Part shown: positions 25,071-34,785 of the stretch, piece by piece | Numbering within the stretch: the first letter of the stretch is position 1 | Layout of the letters: each line of letters starts with the position of its first letter | Source: Tyto alba | Taxonomy: Eukaryota; Chordata; Aves; Strigiformes; Tytonidae | Assembly: GCF_018691265.1 (NCBI RefSeq) | Contig: NW_024881283.1 | Span: 4,995,731-5,059,730, forward strand | Length of the DNA stretch: 64,000 nucleotides | Reading direction: 5' to 3' | Notes under the pieces: model-generated | Database searches by the model: none | Told to the model about the DNA's origin: nothing | What the model saw: the letters and a program-made list of their open reading frames with translations, nothing else | Position numbers and translations under genes: made by a program

Positions 25071-26010
25071 GGCTGGAGTGGCATGCTGGCACCATGCGCT
25101 TCCGTTTTTGTTTCCGAGTCCAAGCATAGGGAGACGGCGAGTTGGTGGCTGGAGCTGCCTCATCTGGTTCCAATTTAAGGGAGAAATGGGCTTGATGGAG
25201 CTCGGCCATGTGGCTCCCATTATGGAAAGGCTTCACACAAAGAGAATACAGCCTTTGGGTATCTCACCCGGGTTAGCTGGCAGAGGTGAGGGGTGGTCTG
25301 GGGAGTGCCTGCATAGTGTCATCCTCATTTCTTGGTGAGCTTTACTGGTTTTGGTGTAAAAAGTCAAAAGGCAAATAAGAGCAACTCTAAATGTTTATTC
25401 CTCCCACCCCTCAAGCTTTGCCATTTTTTGTTGATGTCCCATCAGTTTTGGTGGCCTGTCTCATAATTTATGGCCTCCTAGGGGTGGTGCACCCCATCAG
25501 CCTTCAACAACCACTGAACCAGCCCCTGCGTGTTCCCCAGGATCTTCTGGTCCCTGGCTTCCCTGCACTGCTCCCAGGGACAGAGGAGTCCTGGACAGGC
25601 CATTTCACAGTGAGTGAGCTCCATAGCTCCGTGGCTTTGTGCTACTGGCCCAGGAGGGACTTTGCCCCAAAGGTTTTGGAGTCAGTACTGGGGAGTCATG
25701 GAAAACTTGCATGGTAAAACCAAAGGTGGTTCTTTGTGTCTTTTACTTCTATCCACTGCCTTCCCCCTGGGCTACAGAAGATCCCATCTGGGCATCCATT
25801 TGTTATTGTGTTTTATTTATTTTGTTGTTGCACACCAGTTTATAGGTGAGACATCAGTTATTTAGCAAAATCACTTGCAGTGATCCTTGATGCATCTGTT
25901 TTTCCCTGCTTTTTACCATCTGCTCTCCAGGAGTTGAAGCCTGTTCCTCCATAGATCAGAGCAAAGGATTATTTGAAATAATTCGGCAACACTGAGCTCA
26001 TCTTACTTAC

Positions 26011-27085
26011 CCTGTTGGTTCCCACCAAAAGCTGCTCTATCGCTCCCTTCCTTGGCTGAACAGGAGAGAGAAAATATAACAAAAGGCTTATGGGTCAAGA
26101 TAAGAACAGGGAGAGATCACTCAGCAATTACTGTCATGGGCAAAACATACTCGACTTGGGGAAATTAGTTTATTACCAATCAAATCAGAGTAGAATAATG
26201 AGAAATAAACTCAAATCTTAAAACACCTTCACCCCAGCCCTCCCTCCTTCCCAGGCTCAGCTTTGCTCCCTATTTCTCTCCCTCCTCCCCCCAGCAGTGC
26301 AGGAGGAAGGGGATGGGGGCTGTGGGCCGTCCATCACCCCTTGTTTCTGCCGCTCCTTCCTCCTCATGGGCAGGACTCCTCACACTCCTCCCCTGCCCCA
26401 GCGTGGGCTCCCTCCCACGGCAGACAGTCCTCCATGAACTTCTCCCACGTGAGTCCTTCCCACGGGCTGCAGCTCTTCCCCAGCTGCCCCAGCGTGGGTC
26501 CCTGCGGTGGGCTGCAGCCCTCCCAGCACCAGACTGCCCCGGCGTGGGTCCCCCGTGGGGTCACAAGTCCTGCCAGCGAACCTGCTCCAGCGTGGGCTCC
26601 TCTCTCCACGGGGCCGCAGGTCCTGCCAGGACCCTGCTCCAGCACCAGCTTCCCACGGGGTCACAGCATCCTTCAGACTCTGCTCCAGCAAAGTGGGGTC
26701 CTCCCTGGGCTGCAGGTGTCCCCTGCCCCACCGGTGACCTCCCTGGGTGCAGGGCACAGCCTGCCCGCTCACCACGGGCTGCAGGGGGGTTTCTGCTCTG
26801 TTGCACCTTCCTGGCTTCTCCTTCACTGACCTGGCTGTCTGCAGAGTTGTTGCTCTCACATATTCTCACTCCTCTCTCTAGCTGCAGTTGCACAGGTTTT
26901 TTTCCCCCTTCTGAACTGTTATCCCAGAGGTGCTGCCACCATCGCTGATGGGCTCAGCCTTGGCCAGCAGTGGCTCTGTCAGACATGGAGGAAGCTTCCA
27001 GCAGCTTCTCACAGAAGACACCCTTGTATCCCTCCCCTGCTACCAAAACCTTGCCACACAAACCCAATACAATTTCCAAGGAGGG
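26011..27085. mobile_element. Solo-LTR-like avian endogenous retrovirus LTR relic
   Basis: I recognise this ~1.1-kb stretch as a repeat family widespread in neoavian genomes and believed to be an endogenous-retroviral LTR. I cannot name the exact family. Diagnostic blocks include the start near GCTGCTCTATCGCTCCC, then AGAGATCACTCAGCAATTAC, AATAATGAGAAATAAACTC, a central array of degenerate ~50-bp units around CCAGCGTGGGCTCC (26398-26700), and an end block GCTGATGGGCTCAGCCTTGG with AACCCAATACAATTTCC. No gag, pol or env sequence flanks it, so it is LTR only. It appears truncated at its low-coordinate edge. AATAAA occurs on both strands, so I leave orientation open. An open frame on the - strand within the array (26380-26859) is repeat-derived, not a host gene. 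Confidence 0.75.
26390..26710. repeat. Degenerate ~50-bp tandem array inside the LTR
   Basis: The core CCAGCGTGGG or a close variant recurs near 26398, 26488, 26540 and 26588. Decayed versions (CCAGCACCAG, CCAGCAAAGT) lie near 26640 and 26685, each followed by a TCCCACGGG-like block and a CTGCAG or GTCACAG block. Spacing is mostly 45-55 bases with one longer gap. Such a minisatellite is internal to the LTR family rather than unique to this locus. Confidence 0.7.
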
Positions 27086-28714
27086 AAAACAAGCTCTTGC
27101 CTTGCAGAGACATATGCCCCTCACTCTTGGCTACTGCCTGCCTTCATCCCATCTTTCCTGGTCCCTCTTCTCTCCAGGCTGTTTCCCTAGCACCATGGCC
27201 ATTGCTGGGCTTCTCAGCATTTGCAGGGTTAATCAGCGCTGACTCCCACATTCATTGCACATCACTCAGCCTCCTGCTGCAGCGGGGCTTGGCCTCTGTG
27301 GCTCAGCAAGGGGCTACGCGATGCCCAATTCCCTGTGGATTAATTCTGGTGGATAAAAGACTTCTTCAGTGAGCGGGCTGGTGACCGTGTATTTGAAACT
27401 CCAGGACGGTGAATTATCTTTGGGGCAAAGACTGAATCTTCCCGGTGATTTGGAAAGTGTGCAGCGTGTTGGGGACTGGCAGGATATAACCAGTGGCTGT
27501 GGTGACAGGGGAGAGCACTGCTGTCACTGGAGATAAAGGAATAGACCCAGGCAGAAAAAACTCAGCAGCACTTTCAGGAGAGACAGACACTTAAAAGCCC
27601 AACTCCCCTTGACCTTCCGGAGAGATCTATGTCCCCAGGGATGTGCTCACACTCACTGTGGGCGTATGACACAAGTGGTACCTCTGGAGCACTCCGGTGA
27701 CTTGTAGGCAGGGTTTGGGCAGCAGGCATCTCCTTGGCTGGGGCACCACAGCAGCAATCAACTCGCAGCCCCTGAGAAGTGTCCTCCCACCTCCCAGCCC
27801 TGAGCATCCCGCTGCAGCCAAGGGCTGCTGGGTTTCCTCTCCCTTGCTAGCTGATGAGCTCCAGGAAAAGAGATGTGGGAACAAAATTCGAGTTAAATCC
27901 CAAATTTCTATGTCATGGGACCTTTTGACTTTTAAAAACTCCTTTTTGTTCCAATCTGGAATGAAAACAAAGAAACTGGAAGCTGTTGTCAAGAGGTAAA
28001 ATGCTCTAATAGGTGAAGGGGACCCTTCAACCCCTTTATTTTAATTTAAGCAGTAACCTGGCTTGTTACATCTTGAAACATCTGATGCTATCTTGCAGAT
28101 CAAAGCCTCCTTGTTTGGGATGTAATGAAGTGTCAAACTGTTTCCTTGCAACACAAACAGGAGACACTTTGATCTGCAAAACAAGATGTTTAAGAGCCCT
28201 ACTAGCAAGGGCTCTTCAAGTTTTACCAGCACTGTAAAGCAGTGAATTATTTGAAGTCTGATATTGTTTCATACTGAGACTTTCCAAGTTACGGCAGCTG
28301 ATAGTGTGCGTTACTGTCACGCTTGTGCCAGGAATCACATGAAAATCATCTAAAACAGAACAACAGGGAGCTGGAGAACCAAACTGATAATTTTTCTAAG
28401 TTTCCAAAAGCAGTTGTTGTTTTTTCGCCCCCATTTCCAGAGGGCTTGTTTCCGTGGGAAATGTTATCAGAGTCAATGTGAGCTCTCCAAAAAATGTCAG
28501 CAGCGGCAAATTGTTTTGGGGAAAAAACGCCACGATTCTGGGTGGTTCAGCTAGAGAGCACTTCCTGCACTCCTGCAGCCTTGGTCTTGGTTTTCCCTGG
28601 CCCGTTGAACCTGCACATTGTCGCACGAGGACTCTCTGGGGCTGTCTGTGCAGGCACTGGTCTTGATTTGGTCGGGCTGGAGCTGCTCACACGTCTCTCC
28701 CCGCTCGGCTGCAG

Positions 28715-28832
28715 GCTCAGCGCTGGCGCAACGAGAACTACGAGAGGCCTGTGGACTTGGAGGGCTCTGGGGACGATGACCCCTTTGGGGATGATGAACT
28801 GGACGATGTCTACTCGGGCTCTGGCTCGGGGT
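28715..28832 (+). CDS. SDC3: SDC3 coding exon 2: N-terminal glycosaminoglycan-attachment region
   Basis: This exon encodes mature residues 1-39 plus the first base of codon 40, starting AQRWRNENYERPVDLEGSGD. It carries an EGSGDDD glycosaminoglycan site and then a clustered SGSGSG site flanked by acidic residues (DDELDDVY before, YFEQE after across the junction). Ser-Gly repeats next to acidic residues are the classic heparan-sulfate attachment signal of syndecans. The acceptor is a pyrimidine-rich tract ending GCTGCAG. The donor is GT|GTAAGT, chosen over an alternative GT two bases upstream because only it joins exon 3 in frame (codon 40, Tyr, is split t|at). The frame starts at a codon boundary, as in mammalian SDC3, where exon 1 supplies only the signal peptide. 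The exon reads continuously into intron 2 as far as the TAG at the donor. Confidence 0.95.
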
Positions 28833-29281
28833 GTAAGTAGCTGCGGGGTTCCTCGGGAAGGGTCCCTGGGGAGCCTGGCCATGGGCTCTGGTGGGACTGG
28901 AGAGGGGCTTGCCAGGGGGTGTGAGGGAGGGGATCACGCTTTATCCATCTCCAGAGCTGCCTCCTGCCCTCTCCTAGACAAAAGCAAAAGAAACTGTCCC
29001 AAATTTGGACTCAAGTGTCTCTATTTGCCATTTCAGTCGCTAGCTCCACTGGGCAGGATTAGCCCTTCCCCAGTGCAATGGCACATGCCATGTTATAGAG
29101 CTTTCATTGACCCCAGAGAGGGGCTTTGGCCACCACACAGGAATTTGCAGCTCTTGGGTTCTTCTGAGCCTGGAACCAGTCCATGCTCTCATTTTTTGGG
29201 GGTGAGGCCAGGTGCGTGCCAGCCCTGGGAAGTGCTGGGGCAGCAGAAGCTTCACCCTTCACTCTTCTCCTCCTCTTTCAG
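28833..29281 (+). other. SDC3 intron 2
   Basis: This 449-base intron begins GTAAGT and ends in a pyrimidine-rich TCTCCTCCTCTTTCAG acceptor. No repeat or second gene is visible in it. It starts after base 1 of a Tyr codon. Confidence 0.93.
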
Positions 29282-29895
29282 ATTTTGAGCAGGAGTCGGG
29301 GCTCGAGACGGCGGTGAGCCTCACCACAGACACGTCCATCACGCTCGCCACCACGGCAGCCGTGCTGCCCGTCACCTCAGTGCAGCCTGTGGCAACCCCC
29401 TTTGAACCATTCCCCGCTGAGGACACCACCCCTGGGCAGACAACCAGCATCTTGTATATCCCCAGGATGACAGAGGCACCAGTGATCCCCAGTTGGAAAG
29501 CAACCACCGCCAGTACCACTGCCAGTGACTCCCCTACCACCACCACCACCACCACCACCACCACGGCCGCCGCCACCACCACCACCACCACTGCAGCCAC
29601 AACTACCACCAGCACCACCATGGCCACTGCCAAGCCCACCACCATCCGGAGGTTCCTGCCCCCCTTCGTCACGAAGGCAGCCACCACCCGGGCCACCACC
29701 CTAGAGACACCCACCACTTCCATCCTCGAAACCAGCACACCAACAGAAGTGGTCACGTCACGGCTTGTCCCCACCAGCACAGCCAAGCCCAGGTCCCTGC
29801 CAAAACCAAGCACCTCCAGGACTGCAGACCTCACAGAAAAAAGCACTGCCTTGCCATCCAGTCCTTCCACGCTGCCACCCACAGAAGCCCCCCAG
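29282..29895 (+). CDS. SDC3: SDC3 coding exon 3: Thr/Ser/Pro mucin-like spacer
   Basis: This 614-nt exon encodes residues 40-244, the long mucin-like ectodomain spacer that distinguishes syndecan-3 from syndecan-2 and -4. It opens YFEQESGLETA, conserved with mammalian SDC3, and contains TTAAVLPVT and PVATPFEPFP blocks that also match the human protein. The centre is almost pure Thr with some Ala and Ser, a substrate for dense O-glycosylation. Ten consecutive Thr codons are nearly all ACC, followed by three GCC and six ACC codons, so the protein-level tract coincides with a trinucleotide microsatellite. A dibasic-poor, Pro-rich end (STLPPTEAPQ) closes the exon. The acceptor is CTTTCAG|A and the donor CCCAG|GTAGGA. 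A long antisense open frame over this exon (Val-rich) is only the complement of the Thr codons. Confidence 0.95.
29536..29592 (+). repeat. Coding ACC/GCC trinucleotide microsatellite in SDC3 exon 3
   Basis: Nine consecutive ACC codons plus ACG, then three GCC, then five ACC and ACT codons produce a Thr10-Ala3-Thr6 tract. Because the repeat unit is a codon, length changes stay in frame and only lengthen or shorten the O-glycosylated spacer. Confidence 0.95.
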
Positions 29896-31577
29896 GTAGG
29901 AGGCAGGAGCCCTTCTCACCTGCTAAAGGGCTCGTGGGCCATGTTTGAAGCCAAGTGATGCTGATGGGAAACCTTCAGGGTTGTTACACCCTTACCTGGT
30001 TGCTCTGAGGGAGCTCAAGCCAGGTTGGCCTCTTCCCAGCTCTGTGGAGAGTGGAACATTTGAGGAGAAGGCGAGGGGAGGTTGTAGGGTGGGGGGTTTA
30101 GCACACGTAGAGCATGGTGATGGGACTGGCCCAAGAGCTGATGGGGGACACCCAGGGGTATGCCACATGTCCCCAGTGCCCCTCGCTCTGCCTTCCCAGT
30201 TGCCCCAGAGCAGCTTCCCCAGGCAGGAGGGGAGCAGGGCTTGGGGTACCACTGCCCTGTGGAGCGGCTTTCATCTGGGTTTGGTGTCTGGGCTCATTGT
30301 ACCATTTCCCAATTTGCAACCCATCAGTGGGAGGCCCAAATGCTCTGCAATTATGGCTTGACAGTGCATTTCCAGCCCGTGGGGTGTCCTGAGCAGGGGA
30401 TTTAATCTGCTGATCCATCTCTCATTCAGAGCCCCTCAGGGGCCCTTTGGAAACCGCTTTGACTGAAAGGTGGAATGATTTGTCTAAACTAGTCCCTCTT
30501 TTTTGTGTACATATATATATGTATAGAGCTCTGGGCTCTTGCTGGCCTTCAATTAATCTCTGTCACAAAAACGCCTGCTTGTGGGAAGCAGTGAGCCATG
30601 TGCTCGTGCCCGGGGGCAGCGTGACATGGAGAGGGCTCCTACTCACCCACCCTGGCTTCAGCCCATCGAGCTCTTTGCTCATCCCAATTTGTTACGTCCC
30701 GAGGCAGCTGTGGAGGGAGCCGTCTGCCCCGTGAAAGAGGGATCCCAGGGAGGTTTTGCCTGGGGATGCTCAGTGCAGTCCAACTCAGCACGTGGACATG
30801 TAGCAGGTCAGGCTGCTGGGATGAGAGGGGAGGTCAGGGGGGTTTTGGCCCTGAGGGAGCTGCAGGTGTGGGGATGCACAAGAGGCAATGGTCAGGGTTG
30901 GGCTGGAGGGAGATGGAGTGGCTCATTTGCTCTCCAGGCTGGGTTCGCCTCCTTGCCAATGGGGCTTGGTCAGGGACCACGGCAGGGAGCTGGGCTGGCT
31001 TCGTGTCCTGGGTGAGAAGGACCCATCTTCCTGCTCCTGCCCTGTGCTGCAGGGCTGCAATCGTAAGAGCGGGTTGAAGGGAGAAAAGGGAGAGGAAGGG
31101 ACCCCCTGGGGCTCATCCGATCCTTACACTTGCTATGGCACAAACAGTTGCGTCACTTCATGTCTAGCATGGAGGCATCTGTGGGATGTTTCAGGCAGCC
31201 ATCGGTCTGTACTGGGGACAGAACCCAAAGGAGGGTCTGGGATGTGGGGGCTCTCTTCGGGGGAAGCTACAGGGAACAGGTGAGAGTTTGTGCATCTTGA
31301 GGGCACCTGGGATGGGGACAGACAAGAATGGTCCAGCTCAGCCATGGTGGCCTCAGCCTTTTGGTGACCATTAAGATGTGGGGTTGTGTTGCTTGCTGCA
31401 ATATAACTGTCCACATCAGTGGAACAGGGAAGGGGCACCCCAAAGTTGTCCCCCCATGTTCCCTGCTGAGAGGGCCACCCTGTCGTCGGTACTGTTCCTC
31501 TGGACACATCAGAGCTGCTGGAGGCAGGAACCACCCTTTGGTCCTTGTCCCCTGCTCCATCTTGTCCTTTCTCCCAG
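29896..31577 (+). other. SDC3 intron 3
   Basis: This 1.68-kb intron begins GTAGGA and ends TTTCTCCCAG. It is a phase-0 intron (codon boundary). A short AT-rich run (TACATATATATATGTATAG) lies near 30508-30527. The rest is GC-rich sequence without recognised features. Confidence 0.92.
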
Positions 31578-31848
31578 ATGGAGCCAGGGGAGGTGACGAC
31601 AGTCCTCGACAACGAGCTGGAGGTCCCGGTCAGCAGCGGCCCCAGTGGGGACTTTGAGATCCGGGAGGAGGAAGAGACGACTCGTCCCGAGCTCAGTAAC
31701 GAGGTGATGGCTGTGGTGACACCGCCATCGGGACCTGGGCTGGGCAAGAACGCGGAGCCGGGACTGATCGACAACACGATAGACTCTGGTAACTCAGCCG
31801 CTCAGCTCCCCCAGAAAAACATCCTGGAGAGGAAAGAAGTGTTGATAG
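31578..31848 (+). CDS. SDC3: SDC3 coding exon 4: membrane-proximal ectodomain
   Basis: This 271-nt exon encodes residues 245-334 and the first base of codon 335. It contains EVPVSSGPSGDFEI, a membrane-proximal Ser-Gly glycosaminoglycan site (PSGDFE) that is conserved in SDC1 and SDC3, then an acidic REEEETTRPE stretch. The end has the strongly conserved juxtamembrane block IDSGNSAAQLPQKNILERKE, where extracellular shedding normally occurs near the basic residues. The acceptor follows TTTCTCCCAG, and the first codon in the exon is an internal Met. The donor is G|GTGAGA. Junction phases match both neighbours: exon 3 ends on a codon boundary and exon 4 ends after one base of an Ala codon. Confidence 0.95.
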
Positions 31849-32741
31849 GTGAGACCGGAGACTGTGGGCTTGTGAGGGGAGAGTTGGTGTGTCGGGGGCG
31901 GGGGGGGAGACAGACAGGCTGTCCATGCCCCAGGAGAGGGGTTGGTCTTTGGCAGGGCACTGGGGTTGTGTCGAGCCTGGGATAATCCACACTCACCTGC
32001 TGAAATAGCTCCAGAGCCTGCGCTGGGGGGTTCCCAGGGGTCTTCATGTCTTTCCTAGGAGAGTTCAGAGCTGTGCACAGTTTGCTTTTGCTAAGATGGG
32101 TTTCCAGGAAAAAAAATAGGATGTTAGTGGAAAGACATGCTACAGTGCTGGCTGAATATCACCTGGCCACCTCTGCAGGGCAGGAGAGAGGTGCCCTGGG
32201 AGGGCCACTTGTCCCAGCCAGAGGGACATCAGAAACGGGGCAGAGGTGTCAGTGTCCCACCGCCAGCTAAAGGGAGCTGGAGGTGATGGCACAGCAAAGC
32301 AGCTGTTGCTTTGGTGATCTTCAGCTGATTGTGGCGGATGCCAGCAGGCACCCAAATGAGCAGCTCTCTGGGGGATTTTCTGCATCCTCCTTGCATGAGA
32401 TTACAGCCTATGCAGGGATTTCTCTGTGCCTGAGCTGCCTCTTGATGGTCCATCACCCACCGGTCAGCTGTAGACTAGATGCCTTTGGGTCTTACCCACC
32501 CTTCAGCATCTCTGCACATGGGAGCTTGTTGAAGCTCCTCGAATCACCCGACTGCATTAGCCCCTCACCTTCACTTCCAGTTTTCTTAACTGTAGATTTT
32601 GGGAGAAAAATTGCTCGCAAACTTGCAAAGCACAAAACCGAGCTGGAATCCAAAATGATCCCCCCAAAAATTCCTTGTGCTGAAAGCCAGGCTGGGGCTG
32701 CGGGGCGGCACTGACAGCCGTGCTACTTCTCTGTGTTGCAG
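31849..32741 (+). other. SDC3 intron 4
   Basis: This 893-base intron begins GTGAGA and ends CTCTGTGTTGCAG. It separates the ectodomain from the transmembrane exon, after base 1 of an Ala codon. No repeat or gene was recognised in it. Confidence 0.93.
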
Positions 32742-32908
32742 CGGTGATCGTCGGTGGCGTGGTGGGAGCCCTCTTCGCTGCCTTCCTGGTCATGCTGCTC
32801 ATCTACCGGATGAAGAAGAAGGACGAGGGCAGTTACACGCTGGAGGAGCCCAAGCAAGCCAATGTGACATACCAGAAGCCCGACAAGCAGGAGGAGTTTT
32901 ACGCATAG
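32742..32908 (+). CDS. SDC3: SDC3 coding exon 5: transmembrane helix and cytoplasmic tail
   Basis: This exon completes Ala335 and encodes residues 335-389 followed by TAG at 32906-32908. The helix [20 protein letters not shown] contains the GGVVG (GxxxG) motif that drives syndecan dimerisation. It is followed by the C1 region [10 protein letters not shown], which binds cytoskeletal adaptors, a variable V region ([15 protein letters not shown]), and the C2 region ending EFYA, the type II PDZ ligand recognised by syntenin, CASK and synectin in this family. The tail differs from the human protein at only one residue as I recall it (Asn for Ser in the V region). The acceptor is CTCTGTGTTGCAG. Stop and reading frame are unambiguous. 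Confidence 0.96.
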
Positions 32909-32981
32909 AAGGAGAGCCTGGCGTGCCTCATGCTCCCTCCCTCCCCGCTCCAAACTCTCCCTCCTCCTCTACTTCATCCAG

Positions 32982-33028
<47 letters not shown>

Positions 33029-33032
33029 TTTT
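32982..33032 (+). repeat. CT-rich microsatellite in SDC3 3' UTR
   Basis: A (CT)n tract interrupted by CCC and TTT triplets begins 74 bases after the stop codon and ends in a short T-run. It is a pyrimidine-only stretch on the mRNA strand and could bind polypyrimidine-tract proteins. Confidence 0.9.
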
Positions 33033-33591
33033 TGGATCAGACTGTGAATTTAAAAAGCAAAACCCGCAACAGCTGAAGGAGAAAACACATCTTCGGCATG
33101 ATGAAAAATCAAGTGCCCAGAGCATCACCAAGTTCAGACCGAGTACCGCTGGCCTTTCTGCAGCGGGAGGGATGGGCCCAAGAGCCAACGCCAAGGACCC
33201 TGTGCTCAGGGAGCACCCTGGCGAGCGTGGGACAGGGAGGTCAGGCTGCCAGCAGCAGCTGGAGGTCACTGGGCTTTTCCCACCAACACAACGGACTCTG
33301 GGATCCAGACACCTTCTACCGGCCCTGGGGCGCAGGGGGGTTGGTTTGGATTTAATCTTTCTTTTTTTATTATTATTTTTTTTTTTCCCCTATGGAAAGA
33401 GGGAGGTTTCTTTCCCTCTCTCATTTTTATTTTTTATTTTCTTTTTGAATGGGGTTGCTTGCTTTGCAGGAATTACCTTGCTCCCTGCTTCTGTTTGAAG
33501 AGAGGACGCAACTCTCAAATACGCTTCGAACCTTGAAAAAAGCACAAGGGGCTGGAATACCTGGTGCCCCGGGGTTTGCTCTTGGAGTGGG

Positions 33592-33615
33592 GAAAAAACA
33601 AACAAACAAACAAAC
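33592..33615 (+). repeat. (AAAC)n microsatellite in SDC3 3' UTR
   Basis: An A6 run followed by about four AAAC units upstream of the proximal poly(A) signal. Confidence 0.92.
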
Positions 33616-33845
33616 ATGGCCAGTATGCTGGAAATAATCTCTTCAGATCAACTCTTCAGAGAGTTTGTGGAGCAGCAAAAAGCTGCACTGGGGTATCTCA
33701 TCCTGCTCCCCTCCTGCCACCACCTCACTTCACCGCATCGCTGTGCACAGCCAGAGACCTTAAATCTATAGAACCCATGTGTCGCCAGCCGCTGAGGGGT
33801 TCGGCTGAGAAGGGACCTTGCTTTTGCTGGGTTTTCACTGTGAGC

Positions 33846-33851
33846 AATAAA
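33846..33851 (+). terminator. Candidate proximal SDC3 polyadenylation signal AATAAA
   Basis: AATAAA lies 940 bases after the stop codon, within the context GTGAGCAATAAAACTCAGC. Cleavage would be expected near 33865-33875. The sequence after it continues GT/T-rich (GGTTTTAAAACGG, then GTTGCTTGGTGGGG), which suits a downstream element. Confidence 0.55.
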
Positions 33852-34532
33852 ACTCAGCTTGCGCAGTACGACTGACAGCACTGGTTTTAAAACGGAGCGG
33901 GACGTTGCTTGGTGGGGAGTTGGCAGGGAGAGGAGTTGGAAATGGAGAAGATAAATCATCTCCCCAGTTCCTCCGGAGGGGATAGCAGAGCTCTACAAGG
34001 TGTGAGATGCAGCATAAGAGAAGAAATGCAAAGCAGAGGCAATGCTCTGTCCCCTCAGGGGTCGGGGAGGGGTCCCCATGGGGCCAGATTGGCTTTCCAC
34101 CAGTCATCCCCAGGACAAATTGGCTGCTACCTATCTTTTGCAAGACCCTGGATTGATGGTTTGCGTTTGTTTCTTTTGTTGTTGCTTAAATTTCAGTATA
34201 ACCCCCCCAGGCACCCAGGAGCCTGAGAGCAATAGCTCCTGGAAGCCATCATCACCCAAGGGCAGTGGTTTCCCCTCTAAGGCTACCTAAAGTGCAGAGC
34301 AGTGGGGCCTGATCCAGAGCCCAACTGTGCCTTCTAGAAAGGCTAGATTTTTTTTGGCGCGAGCTCTCTGCACAGAAAAGTCAATTAGATATTTCAATGA
34401 GTTGGCTTTTAATTAGCTGAAGCGCTGTTTGCAACGCAGTCAATGAGCTTTGGTTTTATGATGGTTGAGATCTCAATGGTGTTCCATGGACACCTTGGCT
34501 TTGCTCTTAGAGCAATTTAAACAGGAAAATGG

Positions 34533-34554
34533 AAAAAAAAAAAAAAAAAAAAAA
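34533..34554 (+). repeat. A22 homopolymer
   Basis: Twenty-two consecutive A residues after AACAGGAAAATGG. No SINE-like body was recognised upstream, so it is called as a simple repeat. In the sense transcript it would be an internal priming site for oligo(dT). Confidence 0.95.
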
Positions 34555-34710
34555 GGTTACTTTGACTTGGTTGCATCATGAATTAACCTGCACAGATACA
34601 GTGACACTTTGTCCCCTCAGGGTGTTAGTGGATATAGGGATTTATGACCCTGGTGGAGGCTACAAGACAGCAGTGCTTCTTTATGTTAGGAATTTGAGAG
34701 GCCAAATGTG

Positions 34711-34715
<5 letters not shown>

Positions 34716-34770
<55 letters not shown>

Positions 34771-34785
34771 ATGTGTGTGTGTGTG
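34716..34785 (+). repeat. Compound (TA)n-(GT)n microsatellite
   Basis: A run of about 20 TA units, a TT interruption, seven more TA units, then seven GT units. It lies within the maximal SDC3 3' UTR. Confidence 0.97.

Larger units (their letters stand above)
1..28714 (+). other. SDC3 intron 1, 3' portion (inferred)
   Basis: No exon of a known protein was recognised in these 28.7 kb on either strand. The 3' boundary is the exon 2 acceptor. In mammals SDC3 exon 1 (signal peptide) is separated from exon 2 by a very long intron, so this sequence is most simply the 3' part of that intron. It is GC-rich with many Pro/Ser/Gly-rich chance open frames. Recognisable contents are listed separately: CpG-rich patch, AT-rich islands, MIR-like motifs, simple repeats and an LTR. 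Stretches 500-2900, 5000-6800, 7100-9800, 12800-14100, 14200-15800, 20300-22100 and 27100-28700 show nothing further that I can identify. An upstream gene end within the first few kb cannot be excluded. Confidence 0.65.

Noticed and set aside
24669..25338. Open frames with GWMD and SIHP peptide repeats
   Set aside because: They are translations of the ATGG microsatellite in different frames, not a repeat protein.
26263..26948. Open frames of 188 and 211 codons (+) and 159 codons (-) around 26.3-26.9 kb
   Set aside because: They lie within the LTR-family repeat and reflect its internal GC-rich minisatellite, not a host gene.
29259..29882. 207-codon Val-rich open frame antisense to SDC3 exon 3
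   Set aside because: It is the complement of Thr (ACC) codons, which read GGT (Val in the offset frame GTG/GTT). The sense strand is clearly the conserved coding strand.
32677..33498. 273-codon open frame overlapping SDC3 exon 5 in another frame and running into the 3' UTR
   Set aside because: It is out of frame with the conserved transmembrane and tail sequence, and it includes Ser/Leu repeats translated from the CT microsatellite.
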